Source: an uncultured Pelagibacteraceae bacterium
Lineage (GTDB): Bacteria > Pseudomonadota > Alphaproteobacteria > Pelagibacterales > Pelagibacteraceae
DNA: 64,000 nucleotides
Assembly: GCA_902561095.1 (NCBI GenBank)
Contig: CACEOF010000004.1
Coordinates: forward strand, 29,750 to 93,749
Direction: 5' to 3'
Below, piece after piece: positions 44,390-53,019 of this stretch (position 1 is its first letter; the number at the start of each line of letters is the position of its first letter). The notes under the pieces were generated by a model. The model was not told the origin of the DNA. It ran no database searches and saw nothing but the letters and a program-made list of their open reading frames with translations. The translations under genes and the position numbers were made by a program.

Positions 44390-44521
44390 TTAAATTTTTT
44401 TATTAGAACACCTTTTTGAGCAATATTTGACTTTTTCCCAGTTCAATTTCCATTTTTTTCTCCACTTAAAAGGCCTTTGGCAAACTAAACAAATTTTGGA
44501 CGGCAGATTTTCTTTTTTCAC
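44390..44521 (-). CDS. DUF2256 zinc-ribbon protein, 43 residues
   Basis: A GTG at 44521 overlaps the TAG of the photolyase homologue (TAGTG) and opens 43 codons to a TAA at 44390. The product starts [20 protein letters not shown] and continues [19 protein letters not shown]; four cysteines (C11, C14, C34, C38) form a CxxC...CxxxC zinc site. This is the DUF2256 consensus, including the RPFKWRKKW core. DUF2256 genes frequently sit beside or are fused to photolyase/cryptochrome genes, which matches this location. Function is unknown. Confidence 0.9.
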   Translation of the reverse strand: MKKENLPSKICLVCQRPFKWRKKWKLNWEKVKYCSKRCSNKKI

Positions 44522-46011
44522 TACGCGGTATTTTGTTTAATAAATTTTTCAGCTTCAGATAAAATTAATTTTTTTCTATCTGCTTTCATTTTATCAAATA
44601 TCCTTACCATCATTGATAAACGTGGATTTTTTAAAAAAAATTTTCTATTTCTGTCTATAAATCTCCAATAAAGTCCATCCATCGTGTTGCACCACTCTCC
44701 TTTTTTAAAATCCATCATTTTCATAAAATATGCTGATCCACATATATAAGGTTTGGTTGCAAAAATTCCTCCGTCACTAAAGAGTCCCATCCCATAAACG
44801 TTTGGAACCATCACCCAGTCAGATGAGTCTACAAACATTTCCATAAACCATTTATAAACAATAGTGGGTTTGATCTCACACAAGTTCATAATATTGGACA
44901 AAATCATCAATCTTTCTATGTGATGTGACCAGCCATGATTAACAGCATTTTTAATCGCATAATCTAATGGGGGGAGACCTGTATTTCCTTCGTACCATGA
45001 ATTTTTCATTTTTCTATTTTGTTTAAAGAAATTTCCATTTTCCATTTCTTTTGAATAACCTTGGTAAACTCCTCGCATGAATTCTCTCCAACCAATTACC
45101 TGACGTATATAGCCTTCAAGAGAATTCATTCTAATTTTATTTTTTTTATGAAACTCTAAAACTTTTTGAATTATAAATTCGGGCGTTATTAAGCCAAGAT
45201 TGATATAAGGACTTAGAGCACTATGAAAAAGAATATTATCTTTTTGATCTACAGCATCTTCATAGTCACCAAATAAATTTGATTTCTCTTTTATAAAAAA
45301 ATTCAAAAGTTTGACAACATCATCATATTCTGTTGCAAACCAAAAATGATCTGTATCACCTGGATGGTCTTTGAATAACTTTTCAATAATAGGTTTTAAT
45401 TTTTTTGTATGATTTGTCTCTTTAATTTTAGGAAATTTAGGTATTGAAATATCTTTAGGTAATTTATTTCTATTGTCTTCATCAAAACTCCACTTACCAC
45501 CTATAGGGTTGCCATCAGAACCCATTAATATTCCAGATTTTTTTCTTACCTCTTTGTAGAAGGATGCCATAAATGGTTTTTTTGAGTTTCCTAGATATTT
45601 TTTAAATTCTTCACGAGAATTTAAAAACATTGGTGTTTGGAGGATATTCCATTTAATCTTTTCCTTTTTAAAAAACATGGAAATCTTTTGTTCAAAGGGT
45701 TTGTCTTCTATCTCAAAGCTAGAAACTTCTTTGATTTTTTTTTGGGTAATAATTTTTTTTAATTTTTTTAAATAATCTTCACTAAATTCTTTATCTTCAA
45801 TTTTTGAATATTCTAATTTAAATTTATTTTTCTTAAGACTATCTGCGTAGGACCGCATAGAGGATAGGAACAATAGAATTTTTTGCTTATGATGTTTTTC
45901 ATAAGTGCATAAACCTTTGTCTTCTGCCATAAAGAAAGTATGGTCTTTTTTGTAGCGGTCGATGTATTTTGTTGGAAATAACTGATTACCAAGTATAAAA
46001 AATAACTTCAT
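44521..46011 (-). CDS. FeS-BCP/CryB-type photolyase homologue lacking Fe-S ligands
   Basis: 496 residues of the 'deoxyribodipyrimidine photolyase-related' (PhrB/CryB) family that repairs (6-4) lesions in other bacteria. Family motifs: [11 protein letters not shown] at the start, [16 protein letters not shown] (299-314), [13 protein letters not shown] (361-373) and [20 protein letters not shown] (403-422). The four Fe-S cysteines of PhrB are largely gone: the first position is Y351, and the CxxC region is shortened to MMDFKKGEW with only C441 left. It is divergent from an SDR gene 27 bases away and followed by DUF2256. Confidence 0.88.
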   Translation of the reverse strand: MKLFFILGNQLFPTKYIDRYKKDHTFFMAEDKGLCTYEKHHKQKILLFLSSMRSYADSLKKNKFKLEYSKIEDKEFSEDYLKKLKKIITQKKIKEVSSFEIEDKPFEQKISMFFKKEKIKWNILQTPMFLNSREEFKKYLGNSKKPFMASFYKEVRKKSGILMGSDGNPIGGKWSFDEDNRNKLPKDISIPKFPKIKETNHTKKLKPIIEKLFKDHPGDTDHFWFATEYDDVVKLLNFFIKEKSNLFGDYEDAVDQKDNILFHSALSPYINLGLITPEFIIQKVLEFHKKNKIRMNSLEGYIRQVIGWREFMRGVYQGYSKEMENGNFFKQNRKMKNSWYEGNTGLPPLDYAIKNAVNHGWSHHIERLMILSNIMNLCEIKPTIVYKWFMEMFVDSSDWVMVPNVYGMGLFSDGGIFATKPYICGSAYFMKMMDFKKGEWCNTMDGLYWRFIDRNRKFFLKNPRLSMMVRIFDKMKADRKKLILSEAEKFIKQNTA

Positions 46012-46038
46012 GATTAAATATAACTAATAAAAATTTTT

Positions 46039-46749
46039 ATGTCAGAAAAATATCTCATTTTCGGTGCGACAGGATCTATTGGTTCTAACCTCTCAGAACA
46101 ATTAAAAAATTCTGGAAATGACATTCATTTAGTCGCAAGAAACGAAAGTGAAGTAAGCGCTATTGCAGGTAAGTTGGGATGCTCATTTACTGTTGCTGAT
46201 GTTTTAGAAGAAGGCTTTATAGAAAAAGTCAAAGCTGATGTACCAGAAATAAAAGGGATTGCTTACTGTGTTGGTTCAATTGATTTAAAACCTTTACGAA
46301 TGGTAAAGGAAGAAGATTTCACTAAATGTATGAAATTAAATTTATATTCAGCAGTTGAAGTAATTAAAGGTTATCAAGAAAGCCTAAAAAAAAATAAAGG
46401 TTCAATTGTTTTGTTTTCAACTGTTGCTGCACAAAGAGGTTTTACCAACCATGCTATCATCGCATCTACAAAAGCAGCGGTTGAAGGTTTAACAGTTTCT
46501 CTTGCTGCAGAATTTGCTCCACACATCAGAGTAAACTGTGTTGCTCCAAGTCTAACAAAATCCAAAATTGCAGAACCAATGTTAAAAAATTCAGCAATAG
46601 CAGAAGGTATCGCAAAGGCTCATCCTTTAAAAAGGTTGGGTGAAGGCAAAGACTCAGCTTCATTAGCTAAATTTTTAATTACTGAAGACAGTTCGTGGGT
46701 TACAGGTCAGATAATTGCTGTTGATGGTGGTAGATCTAAACTGTCATAA
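46039..46749 (+). CDS. Short-chain dehydrogenase/reductase homologue without catalytic Tyr
   Basis: 236 residues with the Rossmann start FGATGSIGS (8-16), N101, S127 and K145 of the SDR family. The catalytic Tyr of YxxxK is replaced: the motif reads NHAIIASTK, with Ile at position 141. The end VDGGRSKLS is usual. Dehydrogenase activity is therefore doubtful unless another residue stands in. It shares a 27-base divergent region with the photolyase homologue, so both may be expressed from back-to-back promoters. I cannot assign a substrate. Confidence 0.85.
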   Translation: MSEKYLIFGATGSIGSNLSEQLKNSGNDIHLVARNESEVSAIAGKLGCSFTVADVLEEGFIEKVKADVPEIKGIAYCVGSIDLKPLRMVKEEDFTKCMKLNLYSAVEVIKGYQESLKKNKGSIVLFSTVAAQRGFTNHAIIASTKAAVEGLTVSLAAEFAPHIRVNCVAPSLTKSKIAEPMLKNSAIAEGIAKAHPLKRLGEGKDSASLAKFLITEDSSWVTGQIIAVDGGRSKLS

Positions 46750-46750
46750 A

Positions 46751-47815
46751 GTGATTAGATTTTTCTTATCTATAATTTTTTTTACTTTTCTATGGTCAAA
46801 TGGTTTTTCTGCAAATTTAAACTTTGAAAATATTGCTAAACTTGAAGATCCATGGGGCTCATCTTTTATCAGTGAAGATGAAATTATAGTTACTGAAAAA
46901 AGTGGAAAAATAAAAATTATAAATATTGCTACAAAAGAAATATTAGAAGTGAAACATAATTTGAATTTTTTAGAGTATGGTCAAGGAGGATTACTAGATA
47001 TTATTTATCAAAACAACACCGTTTGGATTTCTTATACTGAAAATAGAGTTAATTGGAAAACTAGCACTTCAATTGCAAAAGCGAAATTAAATAAACAAGA
47101 ATTAGATTTTAAAAATATCTTTCAAGCTAATCCACCAATAGACTCTGGTTATCATTTTGGATCAAGACTTGCTATTAAAGATAATTATTTATTTGCATCT
47201 GCTGGTGAAAGAGGACAAGGTATGATTGCACAAGATCCAACTCAACATCCGGGTAGCATTATAAGAATACACTTAGATGGAAGTATACCTAAAGATAATC
47301 CGAAGTTTGAGGGAAAATCAGATTGGTTGCCAGAAATATATCAAATAGGCATCAGAAACCCTCAAGGGTTAACATTGTCACCTTATGATGGAAAAATTTA
47401 TATGAGTAATCACGGTGCTAAAGGAGGCGATTGGTTTGGTCAGGTAAAAAAAGGTGAAAACTATGGATGGAAAATTTTAGGCTGGGGTGGAACAAATTAT
47501 TCAGGAAGCAAAATTGGACCAAAATGGAAGCCTGGCTTCACAAAAGCTATTAAATATTGGGTTCCTTCAATTGCAACTAGCGCCATCACAATTTATAAAG
47601 GTTCCGAATTTAAAGAATGGAATGGTCTCGCTTTAGTAACTTCTTTGAAGGATAAATCATTAAGAACAATTGATTTTTCTGATCTATCTAATGTTAAAGA
47701 AAATTTAATCTTTAAAGATAAGATTGGAAGACTAAGAGACATTCAAGTACATCCTATAAATGGTAAAATTTATTTTTTAGCAAGTAATAACTTATGGTTA
47801 ATGGAGAAAAATTAA
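46751..47815 (+). CDS. Secreted PQQ-type sugar dehydrogenase (aldose/sorbosone family)
   Basis: 354 residues from the GTG at 46751, one base after the SDR stop; this start gives a clean signal peptide (IRFFLSIIFFTFLWSNGFSA), whereas 46715 would lie inside the SDR gene. Six-bladed propeller motifs typical of soluble aldose sugar dehydrogenase are present: GGLLDIIY, GRLAI-type SRLAIKDNYLFASAGERG, IYQIGIRNPQGL, and NHGAKGGDWFG with the catalytic-site His region. It would need PQQ and Ca2+; no PQQ synthesis genes are in the window. Its end overlaps the convergent TauD-like gene by 4 bases. Confidence 0.85.
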   Translation: MIRFFLSIIFFTFLWSNGFSANLNFENIAKLEDPWGSSFISEDEIIVTEKSGKIKIINIATKEILEVKHNLNFLEYGQGGLLDIIYQNNTVWISYTENRVNWKTSTSIAKAKLNKQELDFKNIFQANPPIDSGYHFGSRLAIKDNYLFASAGERGQGMIAQDPTQHPGSIIRIHLDGSIPKDNPKFEGKSDWLPEIYQIGIRNPQGLTLSPYDGKIYMSNHGAKGGDWFGQVKKGENYGWKILGWGGTNYSGSKIGPKWKPGFTKAIKYWVPSIATSAITIYKGSEFKEWNGLALVTSLKDKSLRTIDFSDLSNVKENLIFKDKIGRLRDIQVHPINGKIYFLASNNLWLMEKN

Positions 47816-48603
47816 AGAATTGTTATTCTGTGCATAATTCTATTACCTTTAAAAGGTGTTGCTTGATGCAACATGGATCTGTTATCCCAAATAGCTAATT
47901 GATTTTTTTCCCATTCTAATGAGTGTTGAAATTTTTTTTTAATTTGGTGTTTGAATAATTTTTTTTTTAAATTAATTGTATTTTTTATTTTTGGCTGAAA
48001 TCCAACTAGATGACCTGGGCTAGAGTAAATTGCATAATTTGAACTAATTTTTCTTATAATTTTATGAGTAGATTTTAATTCTTTTATTTTCTTCCCTTTC
48101 TCTTTCACTCTCTCTTTTGTGGTAATTGAAATTGGTCCTTCCGAGGAATAGACACCCTTTAAGCTTGATAACTTTCTTTTCATAGATTTTGTTAAATCTT
48201 TAAAAGCATAGTACTGCGAACAAAATTCTGTATTTGCTTTTCCTTTTCTCGGAACTAATTTTGATAACAACATTGTAAATCTTGGTGGTTTTTTTGTATA
48301 AATAGAGTCTGTATGAAACTGCTCCCCAAAACTTGGCCCCTTATCACTTTCTTTTCTTTGAACAACAGTTATCTGAGGATATTTTTTGTTTAATCCTTTT
48401 AATCTAGGATAATCTGCGAGTTTTCCAAAATTTTTAGCAAACTCAACATAATGTTTAGAAGAAAGATTTTGTCTTCTAAAAAAGATCATGCCATATTTAT
48501 TTAGAGCATTCATAATGATTTTGAAATTTTCTTTTGAAAGTTTTTGAAGATCAGTGTCAATCTCAGCCCCAATATTATTTTTATTGGGAATAATTCTTAA
48601 CAT
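47812..48603 (-). CDS. TauD/TfdA-family Fe(II)/2-oxoglutarate dioxygenase
   Basis: 263 residues. The iron facial triad can be placed at H97 and D99 (EQFHTDSIY) and H246 (RSMLHQATPF), with R255 or R259 as the 2-oxoglutarate binder near the C-terminus. MIFFRRQNLSSKHYVEFAKNFG is a typical N-terminal core. Substrate unknown (TauD homologues hydroxylate taurine, carnitine precursors and others). A SHOCT-domain gene starts 2 bases downstream in the operon direction upstream. Confidence 0.88.
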   Translation of the reverse strand: MLRIIPNKNNIGAEIDTDLQKLSKENFKIIMNALNKYGMIFFRRQNLSSKHYVEFAKNFGKLADYPRLKGLNKKYPQITVVQRKESDKGPSFGEQFHTDSIYTKKPPRFTMLLSKLVPRKGKANTEFCSQYYAFKDLTKSMKRKLSSLKGVYSSEGPISITTKERVKEKGKKIKELKSTHKIIRKISSNYAIYSSPGHLVGFQPKIKNTINLKKKLFKHQIKKKFQHSLEWEKNQLAIWDNRSMLHQATPFKGNRIMHRITIL

Positions 48604-48604
48604 C

Positions 48605-48871
48605 TTAGGTATTTAATAATTTATTTTTTGCTTTCTCAAACTCCTCTTGAGTAAGCACTCCACTTTCTCGCAAACTATTTAATTTTGCTAATTCATCACT
48701 CAGTGAACCGTTATCAGCTGATATGGTTGTCTTAGTTTCTTCTTCAACTTCTTCTTTTTCAGCTCTATTGGCTTCCTTAGCATTAAATCCATTCATAATT
48801 GCCATGCCACCTAAATATAAAACGTAACCCATAATAGGGATTACTAATCCAAAAAAAATTATTTTTTCCAT
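48605..48871 (-). CDS. Small membrane protein with SHOCT domain
   Basis: 88 residues: one N-terminal membrane helix (about 5-27), an acidic linker (AEKEEVEEETKTT) and a C-terminal SHOCT helix pair, LSDELAKLNSLRESGVLTQE followed by EFEKAKNKLL. SHOCT is a short oligomerisation module of unknown role found at protein ends. Tight spacing with both neighbours (1 and 3 bases) supports a small operon of membrane proteins. Confidence 0.85.
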   Translation of the reverse strand: MEKIIFFGLVIPIMGYVLYLGGMAIMNGFNAKEANRAEKEEVEEETKTTISADNGSLSDELAKLNSLRESGVLTQEEFEKAKNKLLNT

Positions 48872-48874
48872 AAA

Positions 48875-49078
48875 CTAATCTTCATCTTCCTCTCTCCATT
48901 TTTTTTCGTACAATAAATAAGCTGCATAGATTACTGATACAGTGCCTACTATCATTCCATAATCAAAACCTGTTTGTTGATCGTGAAGGTACCAACCGAG
49001 TTGAGTGGCTCCAATTGTTGGAAAAGTTAGTAAAAGAAAAATTATGGCAATCCTGTACGGATACTTTGGTTTTTTCAT
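48875..49078 (-). CDS. Two-helix membrane protein of unknown function
   Basis: 67 residues with two hydrophobic segments (about 8-27 and 40-58), a basic start (MKKPKYPYR) and an acidic end (REEDED). I do not recognise it. It sits 3 bases before the SHOCT gene on the same strand. Start at ATG 49078. Confidence 0.7.
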   Translation of the reverse strand: MKKPKYPYRIAIIFLLLTFPTIGATQLGWYLHDQQTGFDYGMIVGTVSVIYAAYLLYEKKWREEDED

Positions 49079-49115
49079 ATCTTAGAGTAACAGAATAAAT
49101 TGTGAGATTTAATTG

Positions 49116-49961
49116 CTAAATTTGCGATCTTTTGAAACACTCTATAGTATTTTTCAATAAACAAGCGATTGTCATAGGTCCAACACCACCTGGGACCGGC
49201 GTTAATGCTTTTGCATTTTTAGAAACTTCATCAAAATCAACATCTCCAACAATACCTTTATCAGTTTTATTTATACCTACATCAATAACTATCGTATCTT
49301 TTTTGACCCAGTCACCTTTGACAAGCTCTGGAATTCCAACAGCAGCAACTATTATATCTGCCTCTAAACATTCTGCTTTTAGGTCTTTAGTTTTTGAATG
49401 AGTTACCGTAACTGTGCAATTTTCTTTTAAAAGAAGTTGTGTCATTGGCTTTCCATTTAAATTTGATCTTCCAACTATTACTGCTTTTTTTCCGTTTAAG
49501 TTAGGCTCAACTTTTTTGATTAATAAATAACAACCTAAAGGAGTACATGGCACTGAACTTTCATATCCAGAAGAAAGATTTCCTACATTCATTGGATGAA
49601 ATCCATCAACATCTTTTGACGGTAAAATAGTTTCAATAACTTTTTGTTTATCAATATGTTTTGGGAGTGGTAACTGAACTAGAATTCCTGAAACTGTTTC
49701 GTCTTTATTTAATTCTTTAATTTTTTCTAATACTGTTTTTTCCTCTACTGAATCTGGATATTTAATAACTTCGGATTTTAAACCTACCTCATTTGCTGAT
49801 TTTTCTTTATTTCTTACATAAATTTGGCTCGGAGTTAAATCTCCTATAAGAATAACTGTTAAACCTGGTACTTTATTATATTTGGCTTTTAATCTTGTGA
49901 CTTCGTGCTTAAGCTCTTCTCTTAACTCTGCAGCAGCTTTCTTTCCATCTATTAAAATCAT
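49116..49961 (-). CDS. folD: Methylenetetrahydrofolate dehydrogenase/cyclohydrolase FolD
   Basis: Bifunctional folate enzyme producing 10-formyl-THF and NADPH. 281 residues. Catalytic Lys K52 in IYVRNKEKSANEVG, SGILVQLPLPKHI, the cofactor segment VGRSNLNGKPM and the signature TPVPGGVGPMTIACLL near the C-terminus are all present. Followed by a YggT-family gene. In SAR11-type genomes one-carbon oxidation is important, which fits. Confidence 0.98.
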   Translation of the reverse strand: MILIDGKKAAAELREELKHEVTRLKAKYNKVPGLTVILIGDLTPSQIYVRNKEKSANEVGLKSEVIKYPDSVEEKTVLEKIKELNKDETVSGILVQLPLPKHIDKQKVIETILPSKDVDGFHPMNVGNLSSGYESSVPCTPLGCYLLIKKVEPNLNGKKAVIVGRSNLNGKPMTQLLLKENCTVTVTHSKTKDLKAECLEADIIVAAVGIPELVKGDWVKKDTIVIDVGINKTDKGIVGDVDFDEVSKNAKALTPVPGGVGPMTIACLLKNTIECFKRSQI

Positions 49962-49970
49962 TTTATCTTT

Positions 49971-50261
49971 CTAAAAAATCATTGGCGCGATGTAGAGCTT
50001 CATACACATTTCAATAAACCAAATCAATAGAAGAAGAATTACAGGGGATATGTCTAAAGATCCTAAGTTAGGTATAAAACGTCTGATTTTATTTAATATT
50101 GGATCTGTAAGTCTATAGGTCAATTCTAATATAGAATAAACAAATCTGTTTTGAGTATTTAAAACGTTAAAGGCAATTAACCAGCTAACAATCACATTAG
50201 CAATTACAACGTACGAGTAAAGTTTTAAAATTTGTAAAACTAAATAAAAAATTGCTATCAT
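49971..50261 (-). CDS. YggT family membrane protein
   Basis: 96 residues with two helices flanking the family motif LTDPILNKIRRFIPNLGSLD. Members are small inner-membrane proteins linked to turgor, K+ uptake or cell shape in other organisms, with little firm data. It overlaps the MscS-like gene by 4 bases, and pairing with a mechanosensitive channel suggests a role in osmotic response; this is inference. Confidence 0.9.
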   Translation of the reverse strand: MIAIFYLVLQILKLYSYVVIANVIVSWLIAFNVLNTQNRFVYSILELTYRLTDPILNKIRRFIPNLGSLDISPVILLLLIWFIEMCMKLYIAPMIF

Positions 50262-51343
50262 TTTTTTTCGACATATATAGACTGGCTTGGGAAAGCAAAA
50301 GAAGCACCATTTTTTTCAACTATCTTTTTAATTTCAATTGCTAATCTCTCTTTTACTTCTAGAGAATTGCTCCAACTATTAGAGTTTGTGAAACATCTTA
50401 CTAGTAAATCAATAGAGCTGTCTGAAAATTTTTCTATTCTTACAGCTACTCCTGTTGCTTGGTTAAAGTCTTCACTTTTATTAATATATTCCTCTATTTC
50501 ATCTCTTACTTTTTTTAATTGATCAATCGTAGAGTCATACTGAAGAGTTATTATCCATCTCACTCTCCAATTTGAAGTTTCACTAACATTTATCACTGCA
50601 TTTTCTGCAAACTGAAAGTTGGGAATAATTGCTAGAGACTTATCAAACTTTCTAATCGTTGTGGACCTAAAACCAATTTTTTCAACTATTCCTTCTATAA
50701 TTCCTTCAACTGCAATCCAATCTCCAATTTTAAATCTTTTTTCAACCAATACTAAAATTCCTGAAATTAAATTTTTAAATAAGTCTTGTGCACCTAGAGC
50801 TACTGCAACTCCAAACAAGCCTAGTCCTGCAATAATTGGACCAATTTTAATTCCCCATAACTCTAGAACAGCAGCTAACCCAAGTATAAAAATTAGTACT
50901 TTTAATGATTTAATTATCCATCCAATAAGTTCTCTTGTTAGAAGTTTATCTAGTCCACTTAATATATAAGATACTGGTTCAATAATTTGATGGATAACCC
51001 AAAATATTAAAATTGTTATCAAGGTTCTGTTAATAGTATCTACAACATCCCTACCTTCAGCAGAAAAAGTCATGTAATAACTTGCAATAAAAAAACCTAA
51101 CACAATTGGCAAAAATCTTGCGGGTCCTTCTAAAGATCGAACGAATGTGTCGTCTAGCTTATTTGTAGTTCTCTTTGATATAACTTCTAATTTTTTAATA
51201 ACTAATTTACTGATCAGACCTCTAAAAACTAGAAAAACTAAAAATATACCGATACCAATTAAAATTTGAAAAATATCAACTCCAAGAATTCCCTTATTCC
51301 AAACTGATAAGAATATTTCAGAAAAATTATTTATTATATCCAT
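50258..51343 (-). CDS. Mechanosensitive channel, MscS family
   Basis: 361 residues: several N-terminal membrane segments (about 22-45, 72-88, 105-120 and 145-165), the pore helix region LGLFGVAVALGAQDLFKNLISG with the Gly/Ala packing of TM3, and a cytoplasmic beta domain starting RFKIGDWIAVEGIIEGIVEK. This is the YnaI/Ynb-like length class. It would open to release solutes on hypo-osmotic shock. It precedes yggT and follows hemD by 2 bases. Confidence 0.93.
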   Translation of the reverse strand: MDIINNFSEIFLSVWNKGILGVDIFQILIGIGIFLVFLVFRGLISKLVIKKLEVISKRTTNKLDDTFVRSLEGPARFLPIVLGFFIASYYMTFSAEGRDVVDTINRTLITILIFWVIHQIIEPVSYILSGLDKLLTRELIGWIIKSLKVLIFILGLAAVLELWGIKIGPIIAGLGLFGVAVALGAQDLFKNLISGILVLVEKRFKIGDWIAVEGIIEGIVEKIGFRSTTIRKFDKSLAIIPNFQFAENAVINVSETSNWRVRWIITLQYDSTIDQLKKVRDEIEEYINKSEDFNQATGVAVRIEKFSDSSIDLLVRCFTNSNSWSNSLEVKERLAIEIKKIVEKNGASFAFPSQSIYVEKK

Positions 51344-51345
51344 GG

Positions 51346-52044
51346 CTAAATTTTATATAACAAAAACTCCTCTTCTCCAGGATTAAAAAGAAATATCTTT
51401 TTCCATTTAATTTCATTCAGTATTGATGAGGTTTTTTCACCTATACACATTAAATACGTATCCATCCATAAGCTTTCTAATTGATGAATTTTGATAAAGT
51501 GCAAAAAGCTTGATCCACTGTTTTGGGAGTAAACGTAGACCATATCAGGCATATTTTGTTTTAACTCTCTAACAAAGTCTTCATTAAAATTCATATTGTG
51601 ATTAACTCTATAATTCACAATTCTCTTGATACTATAACCTTCATTTATTAACTGTTGGTCAAGATCTACTGATATAGTTTCTCCACTTACATAAAGTAAC
51701 TTACCACTCGATGCTTCATAGTTTTGCAAGATTAATTCTTTTAAATTTGAAGCATTTCCTTCTGCTGCAATTGTATTTTGGAAACCAAAACTTCTTGCTT
51801 TTTTTTCAGTTTTCTCTCCGACACAAAAACATTTGATTGTCTTATTAATTTCATCCTGATTTAGAAATTTTACAGCATTAGCACTAGTGAAAATAATTCC
51901 ATTAAAATCTTCAAAATTAATTTTATTATAAACTACCTCCTCAACACTTAATAAAGGAAGATGAGAAACTTGATGACCTAAAGATTTAAATTTAACAATC
52001 ATTTCAGAGCAGTCTTCTAAAGGTCTTGTTAATAAAATATGCAT
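51346..52044 (-). CDS. hemD: Uroporphyrinogen-III synthase HemD
   Basis: Closes hydroxymethylbilane to uroporphyrinogen III in tetrapyrrole synthesis. 232 residues. Family sequence conservation is low, but ILLTRPLEDC at the start, IIFTSANAVKF and the middle SGKLLYVSG are recognisable, and the gene starts one base after hemC, the canonical pair. Length is normal. Confidence 0.92.
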   Translation of the reverse strand: MHILLTRPLEDCSEMIVKFKSLGHQVSHLPLLSVEEVVYNKINFEDFNGIIFTSANAVKFLNQDEINKTIKCFCVGEKTEKKARSFGFQNTIAAEGNASNLKELILQNYEASSGKLLYVSGETISVDLDQQLINEGYSIKRIVNYRVNHNMNFNEDFVRELKQNMPDMVYVYSQNSGSSFLHFIKIHQLESLWMDTYLMCIGEKTSSILNEIKWKKIFLFNPGEEEFLLYKI

Positions 52045-52045
52045 A

Positions 52046-52963
52046 TTATCTTTTATAAGAATTGTTAGATTTTGTTTTTAAAATTTGACCTAGTTCTCTA
52101 CCAATTTGACTGAAATCTTCTACTTTGCCAGTTTTTTTTTCATAAAACCTTTTAGTGCCATCTAAAGAGAATAGTTCTGCTTCAACAATAATTCTGTTAT
52201 CTTTTATTATGGAGTGGGCTCCAACCGCAGTTTCGCAATCACCCTCCAAAACTTTTAAAATATTTCTCTCAACATTTGCTCTCATATATGTTTCATAGTG
52301 ATTTATTTTTTTTAAAACTGAGATTATTTCCTCATCGCCTTCTCTGCATTGAAGAGCGATTATACCTTGTCCAGCACTTGGAATCACTTGTTCTGGGGAA
52401 AAAATTTCTGAGATTTCATCATCAAAATTTAAAAATTTAATTCCTGCATAAGATAAAATTATTGCATCATATATTCCATCTTTTAATTTTTTAATTCGTG
52501 TATCAACATTTCCCCTAATAAGTTTACATTCAAGATCTGATCTAATTTTTTTAATTTGATATTCTCTTCTGAAAGATGAAGTTCCAATTATAGAATTTTT
52601 TTTCAATTCACTTAATTTTTTTTTATTCACTGTAATAAGAATTTCCCTTGGATCATTTCTTTCTAAAAATGAGTCTGTTTTAAGACCTTTTGTTTCAAAA
52701 GCTGGCATATCTTTGAGTGCGTGAACTGCGACATCAATATTTTTATCTAGAAGCTCTTTTTCAATATTACTTGAAAATAATCCTTTACCTCCAACTTCCG
52801 ACAATCTTACATCCTGAAATTCATCCCCTTTAGTAGTAATTTTTTTTATAACTACATCTTCGGCATTAAAGTCAGTGGTTTTGACAATCTTATTTTTAGC
52901 TTTTTCTGCATAAAGCATCGCCAACCTGCTTCTTCTAGATCCAATGATAATTTTTCTATTCAT
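52046..52963 (-). CDS. hemC: Hydroxymethylbilane synthase HemC
   Basis: Polymerises four porphobilinogen units. 305 residues. The dipyrromethane-cofactor cysteine is C243 in LEGDCETAVGAH; the catalytic Asp is in AVHALKDMP (79-87), and RGNVDTRIKKL binds substrate. First gene of the minus-strand hemC-hemD-mscS-yggT-folD run. It is divergent from tsaD across 56 AT-rich bases that must hold both promoters. Confidence 0.98.
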   Translation of the reverse strand: MNRKIIIGSRRSRLAMLYAEKAKNKIVKTTDFNAEDVVIKKITTKGDEFQDVRLSEVGGKGLFSSNIEKELLDKNIDVAVHALKDMPAFETKGLKTDSFLERNDPREILITVNKKKLSELKKNSIIGTSSFRREYQIKKIRSDLECKLIRGNVDTRIKKLKDGIYDAIILSYAGIKFLNFDDEISEIFSPEQVIPSAGQGIIALQCREGDEEIISVLKKINHYETYMRANVERNILKVLEGDCETAVGAHSIIKDNRIIVEAELFSLDGTKRFYEKKTGKVEDFSQIGRELGQILKTKSNNSYKR

Positions 52964-53019
52964 AAATATATTTATTTCTTACTTGTATTGAGATTGTACA
53001 ATTATTAAAAACTATTTGA

